From: Thiotrichaceae bacterium
GTDB lineage: Bacteria > Pseudomonadota > Gammaproteobacteria > Beggiatoales > Beggiatoaceae
DNA length: 64,000 bases
Direction of reading: 5' to 3'
Assembly (NCBI GenBank): GCA_016745055.1
Contig: JADGDF010000002.1
Span: 1-64,000, forward strand
The notes below the pieces were generated by a model. The model saw only the letters and a list, made by a program, of their open reading frames with translations. It ran no database searches and had not been told where the DNA came from. This document shows positions 27,484 through 36,677 of this stretch, piece by piece (position 1 is the stretch's first letter; each line of letters begins with the position of its first letter). A program made the position numbers and the translations under genes.

Positions 27484-28308
27484 GTGTGTGATACTTGTGG
27501 TTGTAATGTAACAACAGGTAATGAACATTTAATCCAAAAAGAGGGCAAACTAGCTACCACAGCCGAAGGCAAAGTAGCTGTTGATGTATTACAAAACTTA
27601 CTGTCTGAAAATGACCATCAAGCACTGCATAATCGAGAACATTTTGATCAGCATGGAGTGCTTGCCATTAATTTAATGTCATCACCTGGTTCAGGAAAAA
27701 CTGCTTTACTAGAAACAACCATCCGTGAATTAAAAGATGAATTCAACATAGCGGTCATTGAAGGAGATTTAGAAACTGAAAATGATGCGCAACGTATTCG
27801 TCAACAAGGGGTACCTGCGGTGCAAATTGTGACGGGAACTGCTTGCCATTTAGATGCCCATTTAGTTCATCAAGCTTTACATCATTTAGATTTAAGCCAA
27901 TTGGACATTGTATTTATTGAAAATGTGGGTAACTTAGTTTGTCCTGCTAGCTTTGATTTAGGTCATCACCATAATATTATTTTACTTTCTGTTACAGAAG
28001 GTGATGACAAGCCTGCTAAATATCCTGTGATGTTTCGTACGGCTGACGTTGTACTTTTAACCAAAACTGATTTATTGCATGCATTGGATGATTTTATACC
28101 TGAAAAGGCTGAAAAAGCAATTCGTCACTTAGCAAATGATGCACCATTCATTCAACTTTCTGCTAGAAAAAATATTGGTTTAGCGCAGTGGTTTACATGG
28201 ATACGCCAAGCGGTTGAAACCCAAAAACATTATGTCAGTCATCACAAAACAAGTCATAAACATGCTGAAATTGCGCATTCTCATGCACACCAACCAGTTT
28301 ATGCATAA
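27484..28308 (+). CDS. hypB: HypB, nickel-incorporating GTPase (orphan)
   Basis: The 274-residue protein starts at GTG 27484 behind AAGGAG; an in-frame ATG at 27457 lies upstream of this site. It opens with the high-affinity metal motif MCDTCGC (Cys2, Cys5, Cys7). The P-loop is SSPGSGKT (residues 66-73), followed by IEGDLETENDAQRI, the GTACHLDA metal site and TKTDLL. The tail is His-rich (HKTSHKHAEIAHSHAH), suggesting nickel storage. HypB loads Ni into [NiFe] hydrogenase with HypA. No other hyp or hydrogenase gene is in the window, so partners must be elsewhere. Confidence 0.9.
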   Translation: MCDTCGCNVTTGNEHLIQKEGKLATTAEGKVAVDVLQNLLSENDHQALHNREHFDQHGVLAINLMSSPGSGKTALLETTIRELKDEFNIAVIEGDLETENDAQRIRQQGVPAVQIVTGTACHLDAHLVHQALHHLDLSQLDIVFIENVGNLVCPASFDLGHHHNIILLSVTEGDDKPAKYPVMFRTADVVLLTKTDLLHALDDFIPEKAEKAIRHLANDAPFIQLSARKNIGLAQWFTWIRQAVETQKHYVSHHKTSHKHAEIAHSHAHQPVYA

Positions 28309-28729
28309 TTTTTCCTACAGTGGCTACCATTATTTAGAGTCTTAGAATCCAACTTTTTAGATTTGGAAGTTTAAAACTAAATTATCTAACACTGAGAGTG
28401 TTGAATACCGTATGATCTTGTCATTACATTAAGTCTTGAAATTTAAATAGTTGATTTAAAAGTTTAATTTAAAGCTAAACAACTAAAACCCAATGTTTTA
28501 GATGTCATAACTTTAGTGGCATATCAGTCTACACAGACTGAAGATAAGTTTTGAACTTTTTTGAGTTCTATACAATAAAATAATGTATCCCCTCATACAG
28601 AGATGGTTTTGAAAAATTGTGAATTGCATCTTGATAGTTTTTAGTAAACGTTTTATGATCTCAAATTAGCTAAATATTTTTAAATATTACGTAGAATTCA
28701 TCTAGAGTAAGTGAAATATCAATATTTCA
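28309..28729. other. AT-rich intergenic region, nothing recognised
   Basis: About 420 bases between hypB and the palindromic repeat upstream of aprB. All frames are interrupted and no promoter or RNA gene stood out. Confidence 0.4.
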
Positions 28730-28822
28730 CCTTCACCCCAACCCTTTCCTCACAAGGGAGAAGGGAGTCCCCTCTCTCAGTAAAGCCAAAAGCTTTGCCG
28801 TGAGAGAGGGTTAGGGTGAGGG
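28730..28822. repeat. Large palindromic repeat (CCCTCACCC/GGGTGAGGG type)
   Basis: An outer arm CTTCACCCCAACCC (28731-28744) pairs with the region GGGTTAGGGTGAGGG at 28808-28822. An inner stem CCCTCTCTCA (28770-28779) pairs with TGAGAGAGGG (28801-28810). The inner stem contains AAGC/GCTT around a short loop. This resembles the dispersed CCCTCACCCTAACCC-type repeats seen in many proteobacteria. It lies just upstream of the aprB promoter candidate. Confidence 0.65.
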
Positions 28823-28871
28823 AAAAGAAGCGTTTTGCTCACTCGTAAGACTTTATTTAGTGCCAACGATT

Positions 28872-28900
28872 TTGGGACTAAAAAGAGTTAGCAGTATTTA
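28872..28900 (+). promoter_or_regulatory. Candidate sigma-70 promoter for aprBA
   Basis: TTGGGA (28872-28877) and TATTTA (28895-28900) are separated by exactly 17 bases and stand 25 bases before the aprB ATG, with AAGGAG between. The -35 and -10 boxes each differ from consensus at two positions or so, so this is a candidate only. Confidence 0.4.
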
Positions 28901-28924
28901 ACATAAATTAAGGAGACTACGAGA

Positions 28925-29389
28925 ATGCCTACATTTGTGCGTACCGAAAAATGTGACGGTTGCAAAGGTCAAGATAAGACTGCTTGCATGTACATTTGCC
29001 CGCATGACTTGATGAAATTGGACAAAGACGGTTCTGAAACTGGTCACGCAATGAAAGCGTTTAACCAAGAACCAGAACAATGCTGGGAATGTTATTCTTG
29101 CATTAAAATCTGTCCTCAACAAGCCATTGAAGCGCGTGCTTATGCTGATATCGTACCTTTGGGCGGTTCAGTGCAGCCTCTACGTGGTAGTGATTCCATC
29201 ATGTGGACGATTAAATTCCGCAACGGCATGATGAAACGCTTCAAATTCCCAATTCGTACTACCCCAGAAGGTTCAATTGATCCTTATACTGGCAAGCCAG
29301 CAGTAGATATGGGCAAAATTGACCAACCAGGCTTCTTCACGATGAGCGGTGAATTAAAAGGCGATCGTAGCCAATTAGTTTGCTTATAA
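28925..29389 (+). CDS. aprB: Adenylylsulfate (APS) reductase beta subunit
   Basis: The 154-residue iron-sulfur subunit carries two [4Fe-4S] ferredoxin motifs: Cys10, Cys13, Cys21 and Cys25 (CDGCKGQDKTAC-YIC), and CWECYSCIKICPQ near residues 57-70. It transfers electrons between the FAD of AprA and a membrane partner. Cytosolic AprAB converts sulfite and AMP to APS in sulfur oxidisers, or the reverse in sulfate reducers. The start follows AAGGAG. aprA is 55 bases downstream. No QmoABC or AprM gene is adjacent, so the electron partner is not shown here. Confidence 0.95.
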   Translation: MPTFVRTEKCDGCKGQDKTACMYICPHDLMKLDKDGSETGHAMKAFNQEPEQCWECYSCIKICPQQAIEARAYADIVPLGGSVQPLRGSDSIMWTIKFRNGMMKRFKFPIRTTPEGSIDPYTGKPAVDMGKIDQPGFFTMSGELKGDRSQLVCL

Positions 29390-29444
29390 GTCATTTTTGA
29401 AGAAATTATCTTTCAATTTTAATTTTAACAACAGGTAATACATT

Positions 29445-31355
29445 ATGGCAGAATTTGGTAATCCTGAAGTCATTGAAGAAGAAGTCGATATTCTCCTTAT
29501 CGGTGGTGGTATGGCTTGCTGTGGCGCAGCTTATGAAATCATGCGCTGGATGGAAGGCACTGACTTAACCGTCAAGTTGATTGACAAAGCAGCCATGGAT
29601 CGCTCTGGTGCGGTTGCTCAAGGTTTGTCTGCAATTAACACCTATTTGGGTGATAATGATCCTGCTGACTATGCACGTATGGTCGCTAATGACTTAATGG
29701 GCATTACCCGTGACGATTTGGCTTATGATTTAGGCCGTCACGTTGATGATTCCGTTCACTTGTTTGAAGAATGGGGTTTACCTATTTGGAAACAACCTGG
29801 TGACGAAGATAAGCCATTGAAAGACGGTGGTAAACCTGTCCGTTCTGGTAAATGGCAAATCATGATTAACGGTGAATCCTACAAATGGATTGTTGCTGAA
29901 GCCGCTAAAAAAGCTTTAGGCACCGACAAAATTCAAGAACGTGTATTTATCGTTAAATTAATCAATGATAAAAATGATCCAACGCGTGTTGCAGGTGCCA
30001 TTGGTTTCTCTGTACGTGAACATAAAGTCCATGTTTACAAGTTCAAAGCTTGTTTATTAGCCGCAGGTGGTTGCGTTAACATCTTCCGCCCACGTTCAGT
30101 GGGTGAAGGGACAGGTCGTGCTTGGTATCCAGTCTGGAATTCAGGTTCTACCTACGCAATGGCTGCTGAAGCGGGTGCAGAACTCACCATGATGGAAAAC
30201 CGTTTCGTGCCTGCACGTTTCAAAGACGGCTATGGCCCTGTTGGCGCATGGTTCCTGCTCTTCAAAGCGAAAGCAACGAATGCCATTGGCGAAGTCTACA
30301 TGGATAAAAATAAGGAGATGTTGAACGAATATCCTCCTTATGGCCAAGCGGCAGTGCCAGCTTCTTGCTTGCGTAATCACTTGATGATGCATGAAATGAA
30401 AGAAGGTCGTGGCCCCATTTACATGGATACCCCAACTGCATTAGCCAAATTGGCTGAAACCATGACTCCTAAAGAAATCAAGCATCTTGAAGCAGAAGCT
30501 TGGGAAGATTTCTTAGACATGTGTATAGGTCAAGCAGGTGTGTGGGCAGGTGAAAACATTGAACCTGAAAAGAAACCTTCTGAATTAATGCCAACCGAAC
30601 CTTACCTCTTAGGTTCACATTCAGGTTGTTGTGGTATTTGGGTGTCTGGCCCTACTGATGTCGGTGCTCCTGCTGAATGGTCTTGGGGTTATCGTTCTAT
30701 GACCACTGTGAAAGGTCTGTTTACTGCAGGTGATGGCGTGGGGGCTTCTGGCCACAAATTTTCCTCTGGTTCTCACGCAGAAGGCCGTATTTCTGCAAAA
30801 GCGATGGTCAAGTTTGCGTTAGATAACAAAGATTGGAAACCTGAGCTAGATACGCCAGTCAACGAATTGGTTGAAGAAATTTACAAACCTGTTCGTACCT
30901 ACTTGGAATTCAAAGATTATTCCACAGCGATTGATATTAATCCTAACTATATCACTCCCAAAATGTTGCAATTCCGTCTTCAAAAAATCATGGACGAATA
31001 TTGCGCAGGGGTTGCAACTTGGTATCAAACCAATGCCCATATGTTGCAAGTCTGTGAAGATAAATTGGAAATGCTCAAAGAAGATTCTTTGAAAATGCGT
31101 GCAAAAGATTTACATGAATTGTTACGTGCTTGGGAAAACTATCACCGTATTATTACGGCTGAAGCTCACATGAAACACATCCAATTCCGTGAAGAAAGCC
31201 GTTATCCTGGCTTCTACTATCGCATGGACTTCAACTTTGTTGATGAAGAAAATTGGAAATGCTTTGTGAACTCCACTTATGATAGAAAAACTAAAGAATG
31301 GACTTGTAAAAAAGTGCCTCACGTTGATTTAGTGTCTAAACCAACTGCTGCATAA
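29445..31355 (+). CDS. aprA: Adenylylsulfate (APS) reductase alpha subunit
   Basis: The 636-residue FAD-binding catalytic subunit belongs to the fumarate-reductase flavoprotein superfamily. The N-terminal FAD site is LLIGGGMACCGAAYE. Downstream blocks include RSGAVAQGLSAINTYLG, GEGTGRAWYP and GDGVGASGHKFSSGSHAEGR, all characteristic of AprA. The length is normal and no catalytic gaps were seen. The gene reads on from aprB after a 55-base spacer, and the pair ends at a strong terminator. With TSUP nearby, the direction is most likely sulfite oxidation to APS (inference). Confidence 0.95.
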   Translation: MAEFGNPEVIEEEVDILLIGGGMACCGAAYEIMRWMEGTDLTVKLIDKAAMDRSGAVAQGLSAINTYLGDNDPADYARMVANDLMGITRDDLAYDLGRHVDDSVHLFEEWGLPIWKQPGDEDKPLKDGGKPVRSGKWQIMINGESYKWIVAEAAKKALGTDKIQERVFIVKLINDKNDPTRVAGAIGFSVREHKVHVYKFKACLLAAGGCVNIFRPRSVGEGTGRAWYPVWNSGSTYAMAAEAGAELTMMENRFVPARFKDGYGPVGAWFLLFKAKATNAIGEVYMDKNKEMLNEYPPYGQAAVPASCLRNHLMMHEMKEGRGPIYMDTPTALAKLAETMTPKEIKHLEAEAWEDFLDMCIGQAGVWAGENIEPEKKPSELMPTEPYLLGSHSGCCGIWVSGPTDVGAPAEWSWGYRSMTTVKGLFTAGDGVGASGHKFSSGSHAEGRISAKAMVKFALDNKDWKPELDTPVNELVEEIYKPVRTYLEFKDYSTAIDINPNYITPKMLQFRLQKIMDEYCAGVATWYQTNAHMLQVCEDKLEMLKEDSLKMRAKDLHELLRAWENYHRIITAEAHMKHIQFREESRYPGFYYRMDFNFVDEENWKCFVNSTYDRKTKEWTCKKVPHVDLVSKPTAA

Positions 31356-31383
31356 TTTCTAATCTGTTCGTTTAGTTTGTAAA

Positions 31384-31414
31384 GCCTATCTTCTGAAAGG
31401 AAGGTGGGTTTTTT
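31384..31414 (+). terminator. Rho-independent terminator of aprBA
   Basis: CCTATCTTCT (31384-31393) and GGAAGGTGGG (31398-31407) form a 10-pair stem using G-U wobbles, closed by a GAAA tetraloop and followed by seven Ts (31408-31414). It lies about 30 bases after the aprA stop. Confidence 0.8.
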
Positions 31415-31509
31415 TATGCCAGTGTTTCGCAGCGATTAAGCAATTCAAGTTGTGTCTGCCATCTGCAAGTAGGAATGTCGTGTACAAAGCTAAAACATGT
31501 TTCAAAGAC

Positions 31510-31541
31510 GACCTTGGAGGTTTTGAAAACCTGCCAGGTCT
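31510..31541. repeat. Palindromic repeat, copy 1 (imperfect)
   Basis: GACCTTGGAGGTTTT-GAAAACCTGCCAGGTCT. The right arm is the same as in five other copies, while the left arm has a substitution and an extra base. A run of seven Ts follows, so it could terminate rightward transcripts. Confidence 0.75.
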
Positions 31542-31547
31542 TTTTTT

Positions 31548-31865
31548 AACTAATTGACACTAGCATTTGAGACATTACCTTTTTGACTACGAATATACCC
31601 AGCCACGGCAGTACTCCGTTGCACTACGCACTCCGTTAACCTACTCCACCATGACTTGACGCTGGGGTGATGCTCAAATATAGCAAAAAACGCAGGCAAG
31701 GACTATCGCCCTTACATTCTGTTTTATACCATTTTTGTGCGCACAGCTAGTCGCGGACTACTCGGCTTCCATGCCTCGCAGCGATTGAATAGGATTTTTT
31801 GTCTGAATCAGGATTTAAGAACTTGTAGCCTCAGAAGGAGGTTTTCTGGAGCTATTCAACCAAGT
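31548..31865. other. Intergenic region, nothing recognised
   Basis: About 320 bases between repeat copy 1 and the decayed nuclease-like gene. I found no open frame, promoter or RNA gene that I could support. Confidence 0.35.
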
Positions 31866-32598
31866 TCAGTGTTCCTTCACTTTGTTTAGATAATTCTCTA
31901 ACTCTTCTACTGACAGTCCCATTAAGCGCTCTTCTGTAGAGAATTTCTGGAAGATTTCTTCAGGACTTAATACATTTAAGTGATCTTTAACATAATCATC
32001 AACGGTATAAGTCATCACAACGCCCTCCATTTTGTAAAATTCAAATAGTCGATTAATGATACTGCCGACTTTGTTCAGTTTATGTTGATAGTTTAGCTTG
32101 GCAGTGTATATTTTTCTAGAATTAGCACTGTAAAGTTGCCAAAATACATTGTTGGGTGTTTCGGGAAACTCACTGAGTACCAATATTCTAATCGTATGAT
32201 TGCCCCATTGAGTCTCATAAACACCGGCTTGGATTTTTGTTAAGGTGGTGGCTAATCCTTGAGGAAAACGGGTGATGACGGCATATAACCTGAACTGTTC
32301 AATAGGCAATAATGCTTCTTTGCTTACGATAGTTAACATAATGCCCCGCAAGTTCGTCTAAAGACCAAGCCGTTAAGGGTTCTCGAAAGGATTTGTAAGT
32401 CAATAGATTGTGTTGAGCGAGAGTGTCTAACCCATCGGGTAAGTCTTTGGGTAATTCACCTATTTTCACTTGCTCAATAATGACGACATCTAAAAACTGC
32501 TGTTTGATGGATAGGTCTTTTTCAAGTTCTACTTCGTAGTTTGTATAGGCAAATAGGTCAATCAAACCAATGCCAAATAACCGGTGCCAATTCGTCAT
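31866..32598 (-). pseudogene. Frameshifted Rpn-like (PD-(D/E)XK / transposase-associated) protein
   Basis: The 5' frame (32598 leftward) gives FGIGLIDLFAYTNYEVELEKDLSIKQQFLDVV and DELAGHYVNYRKQ. The 3' frame continues KEALLPIEQFRLYAVITRFP, then NRLFEFYKMEGVVMTYTVDDYVKDH, and ends with a helical tail. One base lost near 32305-32320 accounts for the switch. The layout (DLFAY early, long Phe/Leu-rich middle, short C-terminal helical tail) resembles large Rpn/DUF4351-like families that are expanded in Beggiatoaceae and cyanobacteria. The family call is tentative, but the frameshift is clear. Confidence 0.5.
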
Positions 32599-32654
32599 CA
32601 GGAAATTGTAGCATAGCTGGGATGATTTTTTGTTGGTAAGAAATGAAAAAAGAT

Positions 32655-32687
32655 AGACCTGGCAGGTTTTAAAAATCTGCCAGGTCT
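32655..32687. repeat. Palindromic repeat, copy 2
   Basis: AGACCTGGCAGGTTTT and its near-complement around a short A-rich centre, with one mismatch (AATCTGCC). A T-run follows. It lies between two leftward genes. Confidence 0.85.
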
Positions 32688-32804
32688 TTTTTTGCAGTTA
32701 CTCTAACTGGCATTAGGGATAGGGAGATAAACTTTAGCATGACGTGACGACGTTAGTGCATCGCCATCGCCACAAGAAAAAGTAGAAATTATTCCTCTGA
32801 AAAA

Positions 32805-34220
32805 TCAAGTATGCCGCCCATAATCATCATCGAAACGCACAATATCATCTTCTCCTAAATAACTACCTGATTGAATTTCAATAATTTCCAATGGTAATTT
32901 GCCAGGGTTAGCCAAACGATGCTTAATACCTAAAGGAATATACGTCGACTGATTCTCGGTTAAGACGAAAGTTTCATCTCCACGGGTAATTTGGGCTGTT
33001 CCTTTCACAATCACCCAATGTTCCGAGCGGTGATAATGCATTTGTAAAGATAAACTCGCACCAGGATTGACGATAATATGTTTGACTTGATAACGCTGTT
33101 CCATGTCAATACTTTCGTAACTACCCCAAGGGCGAGAGACTTTGCGGTGTAAATCTGCTTCGCTTCGCGCACTTTGTTTTAATTGATTCACAATTTGTTT
33201 AACATTTTGAACGTGATCTTTATGCGCCACCAAGACGGCATCTGCAGTTTCAACAATTACATGATTTTCAATGCCAATGGCGGTGAGTAAACGGTGTTCA
33301 GCGCGTAAATAACAGTTGTTCACGTTATCAACCAGTACATCGCCCAAAATTACATTACCATTTTCATCTTGCGCGCTGACTTCCCACAAAGCAGACCAGG
33401 CTCCTACATCACTCCAACCCGCTTGTAAAGGAATCACAACCGCGGATTGGGTATGTTCCATAACCGCATAGTCAATTGAATCACTGGGACAGGTTTGAAA
33501 AATATCCGCATCTAAACGAATAAAATCTTGATCCTGCTGCGTATTTTGGCAGGCTTGCTGACATACCAAATACATTTCCGGCGCGTATTTTTCCAATTCC
33601 ACCAAAAATGTGGACGCTTTGAAAAGAAACATCCCACTGTTCCAATAATATTGACCAGAATCAACATAGGTTTGTGCGACTTCCTGCGTGGGTTTTTCAA
33701 CAAATTTTTCTACAGAAAAGGCTGTATTATCTGACAGTGGTTGAGATGCTTTAATGTAGCCATAACCAGTTTCTGCTCTTTCAGGCACAATGCCAAAAGT
33801 GACCAGTTGATTATTTTTGGCCAAAGGAATGCCTAAAAGAACTGCTTGACGAAAGGCATCCGGTTGAGCAACCAAATGATCGGCCGGCAGAATCAACAAA
33901 ATGGCTTCTGGATCATTGACAAGTGCTGTAAAAGCAGCAATGGCAGCCGCTGGTGCTGTATTTCTCCCCATAGGTTCCAACATGATAGTCGGTTGTTGCA
34001 CCCCAATACTACGCAATTGTTCAGCGACTAAAAAACGATGATATTCATTACATATGGCTAATGGTGGAGATTGTTCGGGTAATCCTTCCAATCGCAACAT
34101 CGTGTCTTGCAATAAGGTTTGTTCACCCACTAAGGCAAGCAATTGTTTAGGATAATGTTCACGGGAAAGTGGCCATAAACGACTGCCCACACCGCCAGAA
34201 AGAATGACAGGAATTAACAT
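32805..34220 (-). CDS. manC: Mannose-1-phosphate guanylyltransferase / mannose-6-phosphate isomerase
   Basis: The 471-residue bifunctional type II enzyme has the nucleotidyltransferase signature GGVGSRLWPLSREHYPKQ at residues 9-26 and FVEKP near 170. The C-terminal cupin isomerase domain includes RPWGSYE and the QMHYHRSEHW metal block. It makes GDP-mannose for exopolysaccharide, LPS or fucose-type sugars. The gene stands alone, with no polysaccharide genes adjacent. The length is standard for AlgA/CpsB/ManC. Confidence 0.9.
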   Translation of the reverse strand: MLIPVILSGGVGSRLWPLSREHYPKQLLALVGEQTLLQDTMLRLEGLPEQSPPLAICNEYHRFLVAEQLRSIGVQQPTIMLEPMGRNTAPAAAIAAFTALVNDPEAILLILPADHLVAQPDAFRQAVLLGIPLAKNNQLVTFGIVPERAETGYGYIKASQPLSDNTAFSVEKFVEKPTQEVAQTYVDSGQYYWNSGMFLFKASTFLVELEKYAPEMYLVCQQACQNTQQDQDFIRLDADIFQTCPSDSIDYAVMEHTQSAVVIPLQAGWSDVGAWSALWEVSAQDENGNVILGDVLVDNVNNCYLRAEHRLLTAIGIENHVIVETADAVLVAHKDHVQNVKQIVNQLKQSARSEADLHRKVSRPWGSYESIDMEQRYQVKHIIVNPGASLSLQMHYHRSEHWVIVKGTAQITRGDETFVLTENQSTYIPLGIKHRLANPGKLPLEIIEIQSGSYLGEDDIVRFDDDYGRHT

Positions 34221-34366
34221 AGTCTTCGTATAAACTACAAGATTTGTAATAGAAAAGATTAAATTTTAGCAATTGTAACATGCTCAAAAGAGAATTGTTG
34301 TTTCTTGCAAAAAAACAGTGGTAAGATGCATTGAATCCCGTAGCCTTGTAATATAGGAGATATGAC

Positions 34367-35608
34367 ATGTTTTCTCCCACCGAATTAAAAACACTATTTA
34401 CCCATGAAATGAGTCGCCGTGATTTTTTATTAGACACCGTGGCCGCAGGTAGTTTAGCAGCATTGGGGCTTAGTTTGCCTCAAACTGCCTATTCTAGGGA
34501 AATTAATATTGATACCAGTGCTGTCAGAATTGGTTATTTACCTATTTCTGATGCAACGGCGCTTTTGGTCGCGGATGCTTATGAACTATTTCAAAAGCAA
34601 GGCTTAAAGGTTGAAAAACCAATACCTGTAGGTAGTTGGTCAGAGTTAATTATAGGTTTTCTATCGGGCAAGTTTAATTTAGTACATCTCCTAAATCCCA
34701 TTCCCATTTGGTTACGTTACAGTCATCAAATTCCAATTAAAGTAACTTCCTGGGCACATGTTAATGGGTCTGCTATTTTGGTGGGCGAACATACGGGTAT
34801 TGAGCATATTCATCAGTTAGCAGGTAAGCAAATTGCCGTCCCTTATTGGTATTCTATCCACAATATTTTGTTGCAAATGATCTTGCGTCAAGCAGGTTTA
34901 AAGCCTGTCATCAAAAATAAATATGAACATTTGGATGAAAAGGAAGTTAATTTACAAATATTACCACCACCACTAATGGTGCAAGCGCTTAAACTGGGAA
35001 ATATTGATGCTTTTATCGTTGCAGAACCCATTAATTCCAAAGGGGAATTAGTCGCCAAAGGCAAAATTTTACGTTTTACAGGTGATGTGTGGAAAAATCA
35101 TCCTTGTTGTGTCATTTGCATGCATGAACAGTTAACCACACAACAACCTGAATGGGTTCAAAAAGTGACGAATGCTCTCGTGCAAGCGCAAGTTTATACA
35201 CAAAAAAATCGTGAAGAAGTTGCACATACCCTTTCAAAATCTGCAAAAGGGTATATTCCTGTCGATGAAAAAGTATTGAAGCACGCTATGATGAGTTACG
35301 ATGCCAACCATTATGCCTTGCCCAAAGCCATATTACATCAAAAAACTTGGGGTAATAGACGCATTGATTTTTATCCTTGGCCTTATCCTTCGGCAACCCG
35401 CTTACTGGTAGAATCTATGAAAAAAACACTGGTGGGCAATCAAGTTAAAAATACATTTCTAAATACACTTGATCCCAATTTTGTCGCTGAGGACTTAGTA
35501 GATTATCGTTTTGTAAAAGTGGGTATGGAAAATCATATGGATTGGGAAACCGTATCAGGCGTTGATTTAAGTAATCCCTATGCGAGAGAAGAAATTATTG
35601 CTATTTAA
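34367..35608 (+). CDS. Tat-exported NrtA/SsuA-like periplasmic binding protein (orphan)
   Basis: The 413-residue protein has the twin-arginine signal SRRDFLL near residue 16 followed by a hydrophobic stretch ending in AYS. The mature part reads RIGYLPISDATALLVADAYELF and GFLSGKFNLVHLLNPIPIWLR, the pattern of the CmpA/NrtA/SsuA group that binds nitrate, bicarbonate, sulfonate or related ions. AGGAGAT stands just upstream of the ATG. No permease or ATPase follows: the next 190 bases are empty and then an IS630 remnant begins. The rest of an ABC operon may have been lost by that insertion. The ligand is not decided by sequence. Confidence 0.8.
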   Translation: MFSPTELKTLFTHEMSRRDFLLDTVAAGSLAALGLSLPQTAYSREINIDTSAVRIGYLPISDATALLVADAYELFQKQGLKVEKPIPVGSWSELIIGFLSGKFNLVHLLNPIPIWLRYSHQIPIKVTSWAHVNGSAILVGEHTGIEHIHQLAGKQIAVPYWYSIHNILLQMILRQAGLKPVIKNKYEHLDEKEVNLQILPPPLMVQALKLGNIDAFIVAEPINSKGELVAKGKILRFTGDVWKNHPCCVICMHEQLTTQQPEWVQKVTNALVQAQVYTQKNREEVAHTLSKSAKGYIPVDEKVLKHAMMSYDANHYALPKAILHQKTWGNRRIDFYPWPYPSATRLLVESMKKTLVGNQVKNTFLNTLDPNFVAEDLVDYRFVKVGMENHMDWETVSGVDLSNPYAREEIIAI

Positions 35609-35800
35609 AAGCCCAGTGGCCGAAAAAGGATACAAGCATGGCAAACGTGCAACCTTTCGCTAACGTTGCCATATAATAATACTCTAGAAAATCTAGGGAG
35701 AATTTCAAAAGTTGTTGGTGAAGTTTTGGTATAAGCCAAATTAACGATTTTGGATTTAGAAAAAGAGACTAAATTAGCGCGAACGCCAATGGATTAAAGA

Positions 35801-36460
35801 ATAGTCATCGCCATTGAAAAGTCGTCAAATACAGATTTTTTAGGTAATTGGTTTATAATGGACTCATGGCAGGCAATTACCAACTGCCCCCCCCCCCAAG
35901 AACAACAAGTTCTCAAAGCTAGACATGGCCGAACGAGGGGCAAACGCCAAGCAGACCGTTTAAAAGCGGTTACTTGCTGTCTTCACGGTTGATCAGCAAC
36001 AGATGTGGCTCAAGCACTGCTGTTAGACCCAGATACGGTGCGAAGTTACTTTCGTCAATACCAAACGGGTGGTATTGAACAGTTGCTAAGCTCCCGAGCA
36101 GGTGACAGCCAAGCTCGCTTATCAGAGAACAACAGTTGAAAGCTCATTTGGATGATAACTTGTGCCTGAGTACGCAGGTGGTGATTACCTACTAAGTGAA
36201 TACCTACAAACATCGCGTATTCAACTCATTTTCCTCCCACCTTATGCACCTAATCTAAACCTGATAGAACGTTATTGGAAGTTTTTTAAGAAAAAAGTCC
36301 TCTACGGTTCTTACTACGAGACTTTCAACCATTTTAAGTTGGCTTGTGATAAGTTTTTCAATCAACCCTGTGAGCATGTCGAACTGCTTTGCTCATTATT
36401 GGCCGAGAATTTTCAGCTTATTGCTGTTCCATAAACCGATTTTTGAGTGGCTGTGACTAT
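35801..36460 (+). mobile_element. IS630-family element, internally deleted
   Basis: Both ends are visible: atagtcatcgccattgaaaa at 35801 and its inverted counterpart actcaaaaatcggttt/ctgtgactat ending at 36460. They are inverted repeats of about 12-16 bases starting ATAGTCA, and the TA target is consistent with IS630. The element is only 660 bp, compared with about 1.1 kb expected, so the middle is gone. Confidence 0.75.
35865..36434 (+). pseudogene. IS630 transposase, frameshifted, stop-containing and deleted
   Basis: The N-terminal DNA-binding part can be followed in a second frame: QEQQVLKARHGRTRGKRQADRLKAV, a TGA in place of a Trp, then ATDVAQALLLDPDTVRSYFRQYQTGG and LLSSRAGDSQARLSE. The catalytic end is in the frame 36162-36434: LPPYAPNLNLIERYWKFFKKKVLYG. 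An 11-base C-run at 35887-35897 sits just after the start and probably causes the first frameshift. The first two catalytic Asp residues are lost with the central deletion. Confidence 0.8.
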
Positions 36461-36524
36461 ACATCCTTTTTTAACCCTCCCCAGTCAAGTTTGTAGGAGT
36501 TCACTTCTTTGGATACCTGCGAGG

Positions 36525-36677
36525 TTAGTTTTCCTCTTTCCTTAACACGTTTATCCAATTTCTTACCGTTTCATAAGGTACTTGAAATATTTCACTCACT
36601 TCCTCTCTGCTCTTTCCTTGCTCTACTACACTCTTGAACTCACACTCTCTTAGCTTAACATCCTATCCTCTTTTCAT
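36525..36677 (-). pseudogene. Transposase helix-turn-helix fragment (IS630-like N-terminus)
   Basis: Leftward from ATG at 36677 the frame reads MKRG, a TAG, then VKLRECEFKSVVEQGKSREE, VSEIFQVPYETVRNWI and NVLRKEEN before a stop. The order of helix, turn and helix (EEVSEIFQVPYETVRNWI) is the N-terminal HTH of many IS630-type transposases. TAG replaces the family's Tyr in YD. It is unrelated in strand to the element on its left and is a second, older remnant. Confidence 0.6.
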
